NCBI GenBank assembly: GCA_910589555.1
Contig: CAJUTE010000008.1
Span: 1 to 64,000 of the forward strand
Length of the DNA: 64,000 nt
Direction of reading: 5' to 3'
Source of the DNA: an uncultured Muribaculum sp.
Lineage (GTDB): Bacteria > Bacteroidota > Bacteroidia > Bacteroidales > Muribaculaceae
Part shown: piece by piece, positions 7,638 through 16,846 of the stretch
How the letters are laid out: every line of letters begins with the position of its first letter
Position numbering within the stretch: position 1 is the first letter of the stretch
The notes under the pieces: generated by a model
Told to the model about the DNA's origin: nothing
What the model saw: the letters and a program-made list of their open reading frames with translations, nothing else
The model's database searches: none
Program-made: the position numbers and the translations under genes

Positions 7638-9528
7638 AGATTGTATCGTCGGGGTTGAGGACGAGGCGGCGTGATGAGAGCAGTTTTCTCACGGTGTCGA
7701 TTATGTCGTCCTTGCGGCGTGGCGACAGCTCGTTGACGATGTAGTCAAGTGAGCGGGGCTGTTGCGCGGTGATGTAGAGTATCGACTCGGCGAGTTGGTG
7801 TTTTTCGTCATGCGAAGGGGCACGGCGGTTGCGTTCGCGGCACAAGTCACATTTTCCACATGGCTTTTCAGGCTTTTCGCCAAAATATTCGAGCATTATA
7901 TTCACTCGGCATCCTGAATCGGCGAATGCGAATTTTTTCATCGCTTCCACGCGTTTCAGCAGGCGTTCACGCTGCACTTCATAGACAGCCTTTGGTATTT
8001 CTATATATTTTGGCAGTTCGCGCGACGTGGAGTAATATAGAACCGGCATATTCTGACGCGGCACATACTGGAGAATGTGCATCCGCGACAGAGTGAGAAG
8101 TGTTTCATATACCTTCTGCTCGCTCACATCGGCGCGTCGGGCTATCAACGGCTCGTTGATATACACGAAGTCGGCAAACAGTCCTGTGTAGCTGCGTAGC
8201 AGAATATTGAACACCTGTTCGCCTTCATCGTCGAGATTCACTGAATAGAGGTCCTCTTTGTCGGATATTATCATGACGCGCGATTGCATGGTGACCTCTT
8301 CCATAAATTCGAAATATCCGCTTTGGGTGAGCAGCCGCATGGCGCTGCGTGCCGGTATCGGCTGGAGGTCATAAGTCTTTACGAACAGCGCGAAGTCAAA
8401 GGTGTAGGTGTGGTCATATCCGCTTCCCACGGCAACATTCACGAAGTTTCCCGCCAATTCATACACTCGGCGTATGTAATCTTTAGGCGGAAACGCGTCG
8501 GTGATCATGCGTGTCAACCTCGCTTTGTCATGTTTAGCCACCAGCAGCACTGCAAATGATGGCAGCCCGTCGCGTCCGGCACGTCCGGCTTCCTGATAAT
8601 ATTCTTCAAGTGAGGCGGGGGGATCGACATGGACCACGGTTCTGACATCGGGCTTGTCGATGCCCATGCCGAATGCATTGGTGGCAACCATGACCCTTAT
8701 TCTGCCCTCTTTCCACCAATTCTGCTTCTCGGCTTTGTCCTCGACGGCGAGCCCGGCATGATAGAAGTCGGCTGAGATTTCATTAGCTTGCAGGAGCGCG
8801 GCTATTTCGCGGGTGCGTTTTCGTGATCTGACATAAACGATGGCGCTTCCGCGAGTGTTGTTGAGTATGTTCAGCAATTGGCGTTCTTTGTCGAAGTCGT
8901 TGCGGATGATGTAAGAGAGGTTGTCGCGGGAGAAACTTTTGGAAAACAGGTTTTCGCCCGAGAAATTTAGTTTCGCCATTATGTCGCTCACCACTTCGGG
9001 TGTTGCCGATGCGGTAAGGGCGAGCACAGGTATGTCGGGCATCAGTTCACGCAGCTCGCCAATTTTAAGGTAGGAGGGACGGAAATCGTAGCCCCATTGC
9101 GATATGCAGTGTGCTTCATCAACCACGATGAGGCTCACGTTCATCTGTTTCAGCTGGGCTATGAATGTCTCTACCCGCAGTTTTTCGGGAGAGATGTAGA
9201 GCAGTTTCGCTTTACCGAGGCGGCAGCGGTCCATGCCCAATTTTGTTTCCGCGCGAGTGAGTCCCGAGTGCAGACACACGGCTTTGATACCACGGTCGCG
9301 GAGATTGTCGACCTGATCCTTCATCAGCGAGATGAGGGGAGTGATGACAATAGTGAGTCCCGGCAGTATCATTGCCGGGACTTGAAAAGTCAGTGATTTG
9401 CCGCCTCCGGTGGGAAGCAGTCCGAGGGTGTCGCGCTTGCTGAGCACCGAGTCGATGATTTCAGCCTGCAGCGGTCGGAAAGAGTCATATCCCCAGTATC
9501 TTTTGAGGACTTCAACCGGAGTGAGCAT
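7627..9528 (-). CDS. recQ: ATP-dependent DNA helicase RecQ
   Basis: A 633-aa helicase with motif 0 (FRPLQAEII), Walker A (PTGGGKSLTF), DEAH box (VVDEAHCISQWG), motif V/VI (ATNAFGMGIDKPDVR, EEYYQEAGRAGRDG) and an RQC zinc site CGKCDLC. It unwinds DNA 3' to 5' in recombination repair. The frame also allows a TTG at 9540 that overlaps the recJ stop, but the ATG at 9528 is preferred. The C-terminus (about 545-633) has a helical segment rather than a clear HRDC domain. It follows recJ directly, so the two repair genes form an operon. Confidence 0.95.
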   Translation of the reverse strand: MLTPVEVLKRYWGYDSFRPLQAEIIDSVLSKRDTLGLLPTGGGKSLTFQVPAMILPGLTIVITPLISLMKDQVDNLRDRGIKAVCLHSGLTRAETKLGMDRCRLGKAKLLYISPEKLRVETFIAQLKQMNVSLIVVDEAHCISQWGYDFRPSYLKIGELRELMPDIPVLALTASATPEVVSDIMAKLNFSGENLFSKSFSRDNLSYIIRNDFDKERQLLNILNNTRGSAIVYVRSRKRTREIAALLQANEISADFYHAGLAVEDKAEKQNWWKEGRIRVMVATNAFGMGIDKPDVRTVVHVDPPASLEEYYQEAGRAGRDGLPSFAVLLVAKHDKARLTRMITDAFPPKDYIRRVYELAGNFVNVAVGSGYDHTYTFDFALFVKTYDLQPIPARSAMRLLTQSGYFEFMEEVTMQSRVMIISDKEDLYSVNLDDEGEQVFNILLRSYTGLFADFVYINEPLIARRADVSEQKVYETLLTLSRMHILQYVPRQNMPVLYYSTSRELPKYIEIPKAVYEVQRERLLKRVEAMKKFAFADSGCRVNIMLEYFGEKPEKPCGKCDLCRERNRRAPSHDEKHQLAESILYITAQQPRSLDYIVNELSPRRKDDIIDTVRKLLSSRRLVLNPDDTISTV

Positions 9529-9536
9529 GGGAGCGG

Positions 9537-11267
9537 TCAATTATTGGATATTCTGATCTCCTTGACTTGAAGCTGGATGGTGCCAAGCGCGCTCTGATGC
9601 TTGTTTTCGTCGATAGTATAGCAGATGTCAAATGGCTTTCCGCTATGGATGTGGTCGAAATATTCGCTCATGTTGAATGCGATTCCGTTGAACACTTTTC
9701 CCGAGGTGTTGTCGACGAGCTCGAGCTTGATGTGTTCCAGATGCTTTCCCACAAGCTTGCTGGTACCGAAATCGGTGACCCCTCTTGAACAGAACACCGG
9801 TTTCTGATTGCCCGGTCCGAACGGGTTGAACCGGCGCAGCAGTCCGAGGAATTCAGGGGTTATCTCAGAAAAAGTCAAGTAGGTGTCGATATCAAGTTGA
9901 GGTGTGAGCTGCGACGGGAGAATATTTTTCGACACATATTCCTCAAACCGGCGTGTGAATTCCGGAATATTCTCCTCTTTCAGAGAAAGTCCTACGGCAT
10001 AAGTGTGTCCGCCGAAATTCTCGAGCAGATCACGCGAAGCGTCGATCGCGCTGTACACGTCGAAGCCCTGCACCGATCGTGACGATCCGGTGGCGAGTCC
10101 GTTGCTCAGAGTGAGCACTACCGAAGGCTTGTAATAAAGCTCGGTGAGACGTGATGCCACGATGCCGATGATTCCTTTGTGCCAGTCTTTGTTGTATATG
10201 ACTATCGACTTCTTGTCATTGAGCAAGTGGGTGCGCTTCTCGATGATGGCGTTAGCCTCTTCGGTGATGCGCTTGTCGAGCTCCTTGCGGTCCTTGTTAT
10301 ACTGGTCGATGTTCTTCGCGCGTTGATAAGCATCGGCGAAGTCGCGCGACACGAGCAGCTCCACCGCCTCGCGTCCGCTCTGCATACGTCCCGACGCATT
10401 GATGCGCGGACCTATTTTGAAAATCACATCGCTGATAGTGATTTCGCGGTTGCTTAGCTGGCATATCTTTATGATCGCTCTCAATCCCACGTTGGGGTTG
10501 GAGTTGAGGCGTTTCAGCCCCCAATATGCCATAATGCGGTTTTCGCCCACCATAGGCACTATGTCGGCGGCGATGCTCACGGCGGCGAGATCGAGCATAT
10601 TGTCGAGGTCATTTTCCTCGATGTCGTTGCTTCGCGCAAAAGCTTGCATGAACTTGAATCCCACGCCGCAGCCTGACAGATGCGGGCAGGGATAGGTGCT
10701 TCCTTCAAGTTTCGGATTCAAAATGGCAACAGCCGGCGGCAATTCGTCGTCGGGCACATGATGGTCGCAGATGATAAAATCGATGCCGAGCGAGGCGGCA
10801 TATTTTATCTCTTCGATAGCCTTGATTCCGCAATCCAGGATTATTATCAGTTTCACCCCCGAGGCATGAGCCTCGTCGATGGTTTTGGTAGAGATGCCAT
10901 ATCCCTCGTCATATCTGGTGGGGATATAGTACTCGATGTTGGAGTAGAAATTTTGCAGGTACTTGTAGACCAATGCGACGGCAGTAGTGCCATCGACATC
11001 ATAGTCGCCAAACACCATAATCTTCTCCTTTGACCCCATGGCTTTATTGAGCCTGTTTACAGCTTTGTCCATATCGGGCATCAGGAACGGGTCGTGCATA
11101 TCTTTCAGGGAAGGATGGAAAAATTGTTCCGCCTCCTCCACCGACGTTATGCCGCGTTGTACCAGTAGCTCGCTAATAGGTGGGCAGTTGGCGTACTTTG
11201 ACGCCAATTCCGTCTCTAATTTTTGTTCTTCTGTAGTAAGGGGTAAGTAATTCCATTTACTTATCAT
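9537..11267 (-). CDS. recJ: Single-stranded-DNA exonuclease RecJ
   Basis: The 576-aa protein has the DHH phosphoesterase motifs: VFGDYDVDGTTAV near residue 85, the CDHH motif near residue 170 and SGCGVG in between, followed by the DHHA1 domain with GGHTYAVGLSL near residue 410. RecJ degrades single-stranded DNA 5' to 3' in recombination and mismatch repair. The last part is an OB-fold-like region. The ATG at 11267 gives MISKWNYLPL, typical of the family. It runs into recQ with an end-to-start gap of 8 bp. Confidence 0.96.
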   Translation of the reverse strand: MISKWNYLPLTTEEQKLETELASKYANCPPISELLVQRGITSVEEAEQFFHPSLKDMHDPFLMPDMDKAVNRLNKAMGSKEKIMVFGDYDVDGTTAVALVYKYLQNFYSNIEYYIPTRYDEGYGISTKTIDEAHASGVKLIIILDCGIKAIEEIKYAASLGIDFIICDHHVPDDELPPAVAILNPKLEGSTYPCPHLSGCGVGFKFMQAFARSNDIEENDLDNMLDLAAVSIAADIVPMVGENRIMAYWGLKRLNSNPNVGLRAIIKICQLSNREITISDVIFKIGPRINASGRMQSGREAVELLVSRDFADAYQRAKNIDQYNKDRKELDKRITEEANAIIEKRTHLLNDKKSIVIYNKDWHKGIIGIVASRLTELYYKPSVVLTLSNGLATGSSRSVQGFDVYSAIDASRDLLENFGGHTYAVGLSLKEENIPEFTRRFEEYVSKNILPSQLTPQLDIDTYLTFSEITPEFLGLLRRFNPFGPGNQKPVFCSRGVTDFGTSKLVGKHLEHIKLELVDNTSGKVFNGIAFNMSEYFDHIHSGKPFDICYTIDENKHQSALGTIQLQVKEIRISNN

Positions 11268-11407
11268 TTATGTTGTTTTTTATTTTTTGCATAGCAAAAC
11301 GCCCATGGATCACATGAGCTGAGAGGAGGGGAGGATGTATGGCGTGGGGCGTGCCGTTCATCGCATTGAGGAGAGTGCGAAAGCGCGCAATATATGCCAT
11401 TACGCAA

Positions 11408-11440
11408 ATATAGCCATTTTCCATGAGAAAATGGCTATAT
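11408..11440 (-). terminator. Hairpin after mscS
   Basis: A perfect 14-bp inverted repeat (11408-11421 and 11427-11440) with a 5-nt loop lies 27 bp beyond the mscS stop. The following U run on the - strand is short, so it may act as a weak terminator or a transcript-stabilising stem. The rest of 11268-11407 shows no clear gene. Confidence 0.6.
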
Positions 11441-11466
11441 GCATTAGCTTTTATATTTAATTAATA

Positions 11467-12636
11467 CTACTTTCCTGCGGGTGACGCCGAGGGGTGGTCG
11501 AGGTGCACGTCGAGTTGCGGGAAGGGGAAATTCAATCCTGCCTTTGGCAGCTCATTGTAGAAGCGTTCGTTCATTTGAAAATACACATCCCAATATGAGC
11601 CTGAGCGGGTCCATGCTCTCGCCACCATGTCGATGCTGCTTGAGTTGAGTGTCTTGAGTGCCACGAAGGGTGAGCGGTCGGCTTTCGGAAGCGATGCGCG
11701 CAGTTTGGCGTTCTCTTCTTCTATTTTCCGGGCGAGCGTCACCGGCTTCTTGTGTTTGGTGAACATCCTCTTGTACCAAGGCAGGCACGCTTCCTCTTCA
11801 AGCTCGCGTTGCTCTTCAGCCTGCTCCTCTTTTACCTGCTCTTCGAGCTGGGCGAGGCGGTCCTTTTCCCGGTCGTCCTCGATGTATTTTTTGACTATTC
11901 GGTCGTCGCTGTTCAATATCTTCAGAATGGTTTCTTTGGCAACGGTGACATCGTCGCCGTAGGCTATGGATATTTCCCAGTCCACACGGCGGTAATCCTC
12001 CTTGGAGTAGTTGTTGATGGAGCTTGTGGAGAGCGGTCCGTTGGGGATGATGATCTGCTTGTTGTCGGCAGTGTTGATGATGGTGCTGAAGATTTGAATC
12101 TCCTTCACTGTGCCGGCAAATCCCTGAGCTTCGATATAGTCGCCTATTTTATACGGTTTTAAAAGCAGGATGAGGACTCCTCCGGCAAAATTCTGCAATG
12201 TTCCGCTTAAAGCCAAACCGATTGCGACACCTGCCGAGGCAAACAGTGCCAGGAATGAGCTTGTCTCGATGCCGAGAATCCCTATCACGGTGATGATGAG
12301 GATGAAGTACAGTACAATCCTTATGAGGCTGAGAATAAACGTGGAGAGCGACCTGTCAAGCTTGCGGCGCAGGAAAATCGTGTCGACAACTTTGTAGATT
12401 TTCTTGATGATGAACTTGCCGGCGTAAAACACGAGAATCGCGATGGCGAGATGGATGGCAAATTCCACAAGTCCGTTGACCATGCGGCTGATGAAATCAT
12501 CGAGCGACATATTTTCCACTGATTTCCATGCTTCGCGCGCGTTTGCCTTGATGGAATCGGCAGGCACTGCGGGTGCGGTGGTGGCAAATTGTGAAGTGGT
12601 GGCGTTGATTAATTCGTCAAATTGTACTCCAAGCAT
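11467..12636 (-). CDS. MscS-family mechanosensitive channel with a coiled-coil insertion
   Basis: A 389-aa membrane protein with three helices (about residues 55-80, 100-125 and 128-150). The third carries the MscS pore pattern (ALFASAGVAIGLALSGTLQNFAGG), followed by the beta domain (PYKIGDYIEA, ADNKQIIIPNGPLS). Between the beta domain and the last alpha/beta part (SPFVALKTLNSSSIDMVARAW) is an extra stretch of about 70 residues (roughly 248-318), mostly Glu, Lys and Arg, that predicts a coiled coil; standard MscS lacks it. The channel should release solutes on osmotic downshock. It starts 8 bp after the C11 peptidase gene. Confidence 0.88.
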   Translation of the reverse strand: MLGVQFDELINATTSQFATTAPAVPADSIKANAREAWKSVENMSLDDFISRMVNGLVEFAIHLAIAILVFYAGKFIIKKIYKVVDTIFLRRKLDRSLSTFILSLIRIVLYFILIITVIGILGIETSSFLALFASAGVAIGLALSGTLQNFAGGVLILLLKPYKIGDYIEAQGFAGTVKEIQIFSTIINTADNKQIIIPNGPLSTSSINNYSKEDYRRVDWEISIAYGDDVTVAKETILKILNSDDRIVKKYIEDDREKDRLAQLEEQVKEEQAEEQRELEEEACLPWYKRMFTKHKKPVTLARKIEEENAKLRASLPKADRSPFVALKTLNSSSIDMVARAWTRSGSYWDVYFQMNERFYNELPKAGLNFPFPQLDVHLDHPSASPAGK

Positions 12637-12643
12637 ATCTGGT

Positions 12644-13810
12644 TTAGTTATTGGCTGGTAAAACTACATCATTATACCATTTTAGATCGCGGTAATTGTA
12701 TCGGTCGGCATCGGTATTTCCGCTGCTGTAGATGAATGTCGACACTCCGTTGCAATCGGTCAATGGCAGTGAGCCCCACATATATTGAGTGTGGGCTTTA
12801 TAGATAACAAATTCTTCCATCGCGCGGTTTAGTTCCTCCTTAAGTCCCGGATTTTCCGTTGCGTTGATGAGTGATGAGGCATAGTGGGAGAGGTCATAAA
12901 ATTTGCGGTTGAACACCGTGGTATAGAAGCTTTGGTAATAAGTCTGTGGTGAGAATCCTGCCGGCATCTGCATATTGGCGGTGTAGACTGTGCGCAGCAC
13001 TGATGCCAGATGGTCAATGCGCGACATATCGTAAACCGATATGGCTATGCTCTGATTGTCGGACACGGGATGGCTTTCGTAAAACCGGTAAGTGTTGGCG
13101 GCGGCGCCGGCAAGGTCGGCATCTTCGTTGGCAAGCAGCGGGATGTTTTGGTCGTAAGGCATTCCGTCGAGCGGAGTCTCGGTGGGTGAGGCTACGATGT
13201 AGTCGGCGCAGCCGCGCAGCTCGTAAAGGGTCTCGATGTTGCCCATCAGGCAGCAGTCGAAATATATATAGTCAAATCCCTCGCCGGTCAGTGCCTTGGC
13301 AAGATTGGGTATCGACATCTCTTTTCCCCGGTCCACTCCCCATGAGCGTGATGTTTCAGGCGAAGTTCCGTTGCTGAACATCCATCCCGACGCGTGGCTC
13401 CACAATACGAGCCCGTATTTACGTGCCGGAGCATATTCCCTCATGTCGTTGAACACTTCCTTCATGCGGGCTATCGACACGCTGTAAGGTGCCGGATCAT
13501 ACTCTTTGAGGATCTCCACGCCATGTTTGGTGATGAGCTTCAGGCTCGGAGTCTCATTGTAAGGAGCATGGTAGGCGAGAATATTGGCGTCTTTTAGTTT
13601 GTTGTTTTCCGCTGCGGCTATCATTTCATCGAGGTCGCGGTAGTCATATTTCACCGATCCGCTTCCGAGTGTATTGGACGCAGCCATATACACGAGCACC
13701 GTGCGCGAGGCGCGGTCGTCGCCGGCAGGCTCGTTTTTGTTTTCCTTGCATGACAGCATCATCAGCATCGAGATGAGCGTTAATGCGATATGAAGTATTC
13801 TGATTGGCAT
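12644..13810 (-). CDS. Clostripain-like C11 cysteine peptidase lipoprotein
   Basis: A 388-aa lipoprotein with a signal peptide and lipobox MLSC at about residues 18-21. The caspase-like fold of peptidase family C11 is recognised by the His in LVLWSHASGW and the catalytic Cys in YFDCCLMG, followed by SPTETPLDGMPY. Family members cut after basic residues and are often self-activated; the target here is unknown. It probably acts at the cell surface or in the periplasm. The ATG lies 22 bp downstream of a TAnnTTTG box. It is likely co-transcribed with mscS. Confidence 0.85.
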   Translation of the reverse strand: MPIRILHIALTLISMLMMLSCKENKNEPAGDDRASRTVLVYMAASNTLGSGSVKYDYRDLDEMIAAAENNKLKDANILAYHAPYNETPSLKLITKHGVEILKEYDPAPYSVSIARMKEVFNDMREYAPARKYGLVLWSHASGWMFSNGTSPETSRSWGVDRGKEMSIPNLAKALTGEGFDYIYFDCCLMGNIETLYELRGCADYIVASPTETPLDGMPYDQNIPLLANEDADLAGAAANTYRFYESHPVSDNQSIAISVYDMSRIDHLASVLRTVYTANMQMPAGFSPQTYYQSFYTTVFNRKFYDLSHYASSLINATENPGLKEELNRAMEEFVIYKAHTQYMWGSLPLTDCNGVSTFIYSSGNTDADRYNYRDLKWYNDVVLPANN

Positions 13811-13831
13811 CTGACAATGGTTTTAAGAGTG

Positions 13832-13839
13832 CAAAATTA
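13832..13839 (-). promoter_or_regulatory. Promoter -7 box for the C11 peptidase-mscS unit
   Basis: The - strand reads TAATTTTG (TAnnTTTG) 22 nt upstream of the C11 peptidase ATG. No strong -33 TTTG is apparent. Confidence 0.55.
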
Positions 13840-13893
13840 CGGATTTATTTAGTGAATGCACACGAAAAAATATATAAATATCAATAAATTGCA

Positions 13894-15312
13894 TTAGAGT
13901 ATCGGGCTTAGCAGCCTGTACATTGACTCCTTCATCTTCTGTGTTTTGGGTCTTTTGTTCCACTCGGTGGCGTTGAGTCTCACGCAATCGTTGATGTCGT
14001 TGAGAAATATGTCGCGCATCTGCCGGTTCACTTCGCGTGAATAGATGAATACGTTGCTTTCGAAATTATGCTCGAAGCTGCGGAAATCGATGTTGGTGGA
14101 GCCCACCGACACGAATTCGTCGTCGACAATCACGGTCTTGGCATGGAGCATCCCCGCTTCGTAGAGGTACACCTTTATTCCGGCAGCCAGGCACTCCTTG
14201 ATGTAGGAAAATGTGGAGTAGGTGAGGAGCGTTGAGTCGCTGCGTGCCGGAATCATTATGCGCACGTCGACTTTTGACAGCGCCACTGCCTGGAGGTTTC
14301 TCAATATTGATTCGGTAGGCAGGAAATAGGGGGTTTGGATAAATACACAACGCTTGGCGTTGGCGATGGCTTTCATCATCACCATGGCTATGTTGCTCCA
14401 CTGGTTGGTGGGTCCGCTGGTCATCATCTGTATTCCGGCGGAATAGTGAGGCAGATGCGGCACGCGGCAGTCGGCTTTCTCCTCCAGCAGAGGTTGCCCC
14501 ATGAAGCTCCAGTCGACGGCAAATGCATATTGCAGCCCTCCCACGGCAGGACCGGTTATTTTCACGTGTGTGTCGCGCCATATTCCGTAGGATACGCCTG
14601 ATATGTAGCGGTCGGCTATGTTCATTCCGCCTATATAGCCTATTTCGCCGTCGATGATTGCTATCTTGCGGTGGTTCCTCCAGTTGATTCTGGTGGCAAA
14701 GACGGGGAATGTCACCCGGAAGAACGGATGTATCTCCACTCCGGCATCCTTCATGCGCTTGAAGAAGCGGTTTTTGGTGTTTAGTGAGCCTATGTGGTCA
14801 TATATGACTCTGACTTTCACCCCCGATGAGGCTTTCCTGATTAATATGTCGGCTATGCGGTTGCCTATGGTGTCGTCGGTGAAGATGTAATATTCAAGGT
14901 GGATGTACTGGTGGGCGTTTTCGAGATCGTGGAGCAGGTTGTCAAATTTTTCATGTCCTGACGTGAACACCTCCACGCGGTTGCCCGGATAATAGATGGC
15001 TCCGTTGAGAGTGTTTGCCATCTTGATTTGCAGGATGTTGGCTTTGGAATAGGGGAGCTTGTTGGTGTCAACCCCTTTGAACGACTCGCGCTTGCGCAGC
15101 TTGCGGCGGTTGCGGCGGGTGATCATGCGTGTGTTCTTGAGGCTTCTGCCAAAAAATATATACAGCACCACTCCGAATACGGGCACCATGAGCAACACCG
15201 TGATCCAGGCGAGTGATTTCACCGGATTGCGGTTTTCTGACAGTACTACGGCAATCAAGCTGACGATTGTCCCGCAGTATGCCGCCAAAAGCACAATGTA
15301 GTACCATGCCAT
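13894..15312 (-). CDS. cls: Cardiolipin synthase
   Basis: The 472-aa protein has two N-terminal membrane helices (about 2-25 and 33-55) and two phospholipase D motifs: HRKIAIIDGEIGYIGGMN near residue 215 and HAKTVIVDDEFVSVGSTN near residue 390. It condenses two phosphatidylglycerols to cardiolipin and glycerol at the inner membrane. Length and order match ClsA. It is a single gene, with a 172-bp gap to rplI that carries the rplI terminator. Confidence 0.95.
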   Translation of the reverse strand: MAWYYIVLLAAYCGTIVSLIAVVLSENRNPVKSLAWITVLLMVPVFGVVLYIFFGRSLKNTRMITRRNRRKLRKRESFKGVDTNKLPYSKANILQIKMANTLNGAIYYPGNRVEVFTSGHEKFDNLLHDLENAHQYIHLEYYIFTDDTIGNRIADILIRKASSGVKVRVIYDHIGSLNTKNRFFKRMKDAGVEIHPFFRVTFPVFATRINWRNHRKIAIIDGEIGYIGGMNIADRYISGVSYGIWRDTHVKITGPAVGGLQYAFAVDWSFMGQPLLEEKADCRVPHLPHYSAGIQMMTSGPTNQWSNIAMVMMKAIANAKRCVFIQTPYFLPTESILRNLQAVALSKVDVRIMIPARSDSTLLTYSTFSYIKECLAAGIKVYLYEAGMLHAKTVIVDDEFVSVGSTNIDFRSFEHNFESNVFIYSREVNRQMRDIFLNDINDCVRLNATEWNKRPKTQKMKESMYRLLSPIL

Positions 15313-15421
15313 GTCAGGAGGAGTATGATTAGTGTGCGGCTAAGATACAAAAAATACGGTAAACCGACAATAGTTTTTTTCAGATTGCATTTCCTCGGTT
15401 TCAATTCTCGTGCGTCAGGAC

Positions 15422-15450
15422 AAAAAAATAGGCACGTCTCACGACGCGCC
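15422..15450 (-). terminator. Terminator of the rpsF-rpsR-rplI operon
   Basis: On the - strand an 8-bp stem (15450-15443 with 15438-15431, one G-U pair) encloses a 4-nt loop. It is followed, after one base pair, by an A run on the + strand (15422-15428) that is a U run in the transcript. It lies 36 bp after the rplI stop. Confidence 0.85.
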
Positions 15451-15485
15451 CATTCGTTCAACTTGTATTTATGCAAAATTAATCC

Positions 15486-15941
15486 TTATGCTTCTGTTGC
15501 TTCAGCAACTACTTCGAAAGGAAGCTCAACGCTAACCTCTTTGTGGAGGTTGATGTTGCAGGTGTAGTTGCCTGCTTCCTTGATGCTGTCCTTAAGAACG
15601 ATGACTTTGCGGTCGATGTTCTTGCCGAGCTTTTCAAGAGCTTCAGCGATAGTAGCTGAGTTTACTGATCCGTAGATAGTGCCGTTGGCGCTTACCTTTA
15701 CGGGAATTGTGAGGGTGATGCCCTCAAGTGAAGCTGCCACAGCTTCTGCGTCGGCTTTGATTTTTGCAAGCTTGTGTGCACGCTGGCGCTGGTTTTCTGC
15801 AAGCACCTTAAGAGCCGAGTCAGTGGCGATAACTGCCTTTCCCTGGGGGATGAGGTAGTTACGGCCATAGCCGTTCTTTACTTCAATGACGTCATCCTTG
15901 TAGCCTAAGCTGGGGATGTCTTCTTTCAATATAATTTTCAT
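15486..15941 (-). CDS. rplI: 50S ribosomal protein L9
   Basis: The 151-aa protein begins MKIILKEDIPSLGYKDDVIEVKNGYGRNYLIPQG, the classic L9 N-domain that binds 23S rRNA. A connecting helix (about 42-75) and the C-terminal domain follow. It is the last gene of the rpsF-rpsR-rplI operon, 20 bp after rpsR, and a terminator follows. Length is normal. Confidence 0.98.
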   Translation of the reverse strand: MKIILKEDIPSLGYKDDVIEVKNGYGRNYLIPQGKAVIATDSALKVLAENQRQRAHKLAKIKADAEAVAASLEGITLTIPVKVSANGTIYGSVNSATIAEALEKLGKNIDRKVIVLKDSIKEAGNYTCNINLHKEVSVELPFEVVAEATEA

Positions 15942-15961
15942 AATCTATTGTCTCTAAATGT

Positions 15962-16231
15962 TTATTTCATCAAGTCGGTCACGTAGGGAAGCAATGCCAA
16001 GTGGCGTGCACGTTTAACTGCCTGAGCCACACGACGCTGGAATTTCAATGAAGTTCCGGTGATGCGGCGGGGAAGCAATTTACCCTGCTCGTTGAGGAAC
16101 TTCTTGAGGAATTCAGGATCCTTGTAGTCGATATACTTGATGCCACTTCTCTTAAAGCGACAATATTTTTTCTTCTTAACGTCAACCGACAGAGGGGTGA
16201 GATAACGGATTTCTGATTGAGCTTGTGCCAT
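15962..16231 (-). CDS. rpsR: 30S ribosomal protein S18
   Basis: The 89-aa protein has the S18 core (KKKYCRFKRSGIKYIDYKDPEFLKKFLNEQGKLLPRRITG, then AVKRARHLALLPY). S18 pairs with S6 on the platform of the small subunit. It starts 3 bp after the rpsF stop. The N-terminal extension MAQAQSEIRYLTPLSVDV is usual in Bacteroidales. Confidence 0.98.
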   Translation of the reverse strand: MAQAQSEIRYLTPLSVDVKKKKYCRFKRSGIKYIDYKDPEFLKKFLNEQGKLLPRRITGTSLKFQRRVAQAVKRARHLALLPYVTDLMK

Positions 16232-16234
16232 GTC

Positions 16235-16600
16235 TTAGTTCTCCTTTACTTCTTGTGATGCATTATTTTTTGCTGCTCTCAGGCTGCGACGCTTGATGGC
16301 GTACTCTTCAGCGTACTTGTCAAGACGGAATGTGAGGAAACGCAGAACGCGCTCGTCGCGACGGAATTGAGTTTCGAGCTTCTTGATTACTTCGGGATTT
16401 GCGTCAAATTCCAAAAGTGTGTAGAAGCCGGTCGACTTCTTCTGGATGGGATAGGCAAGCTTGCGCAGTCCCCAGTTCTCTTCGTTGACAATAGCTCCGG
16501 CGTTGTCGGTGATGACTGCCTTGAACTTGTCTACCGCTTCCTTCATCTGAGCATCAGACAAAACGGGAGTTAAAATGAAAACGGTTTCGTAATGGTTCAT
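16235..16600 (-). CDS. rpsF: 30S ribosomal protein S6
   Basis: The 121-aa protein begins MNHYETVFILTPVLSD, the normal S6 N-terminus. The frame is open to 16636, but the 12 extra residues would include the promoter region, so the ATG at 16600 is used. The C-terminal tail is basic. It opens the rpsF-rpsR-rplI operon; no priB or ssb lies between, as is common in this phylum. Confidence 0.97.
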   Translation of the reverse strand: MNHYETVFILTPVLSDAQMKEAVDKFKAVITDNAGAIVNEENWGLRKLAYPIQKKSTGFYTLLEFDANPEVIKKLETQFRRDERVLRFLTFRLDKYAEEYAIKRRSLRAAKNNASQEVKEN

Positions 16601-16633
16601 ACTGTTAATATTGATATTGTTTAAATGCGACCG

Positions 16634-16664
16634 CAAAGTTAAGAAAAATCTCTAACTCCACAAA
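16634..16664 (-). promoter_or_regulatory. rpsF operon promoter
   Basis: On the - strand, TTTG at 16664-16661 and TAACTTTG at 16641-16634 are separated by 19 nt. This is a full match to the Bacteroidetes housekeeping promoter, 34 nt upstream of the rpsF ATG. Confidence 0.85.
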
Positions 16665-16691
16665 ACTTTCCGCCCAAAATCAACAATTTAT

Positions 16692-16733
16692 GAATCGAGA
16701 ATCGAGAATTGAGAATTGAGAATTGGGAGTCGA
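16692..16733. repeat. Heptamer tandem repeat, copy A
   Basis: Six consecutive 7-mers of the form GAATCGA/GAATTGA (16692-16698, 16699-16705 and so on) lie between rpsF and the thiamine operon. The same family occurs in the opposite orientation at 57139-57193. Confidence 0.85.
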
Positions 16734-16740
16734 GAAAGTT

Positions 16741-16808
16741 TTGAATGACCTGAATGACTTGAATGACCTTAATGACTTTAGTTGAGCCTGAATGACTTTA
16801 ATTGAGAA
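16741..16808. repeat. Degenerate 9-nt intergenic tandem repeat, copy 2
   Basis: Units GACCTGAAT, GACTTGAAT, GACCTTAAT and GACTTTAGT run from 16747 to 16782, and a further GACTTTAAT lies at 16794. The block follows the heptamer repeat within about 14 bp. Confidence 0.85.
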
Positions 16809-16846
16809 TGTGGATTATGAATCATGAAAGCTTATGGGCAGGAGTG

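Noticed and set aside
9529..9540. TTG start of recQ overlapping the recJ stop
   Set aside because: An ATG 12 bp further gives the normal MLTPVEVLKRYWGY start; coupling by TTG is less likely.
11257..11361. A 34-codon frame upstream of and overlapping the recJ start
   Set aside because: Low-complexity His/Pro composition and no promoter of its own; too short to support. It could be a leader peptide but nothing shows this.
16692..16808. CRISPR array
   Set aside because: The units are 7 and 9 nt, directly joined without spacers, and no cas genes are near.
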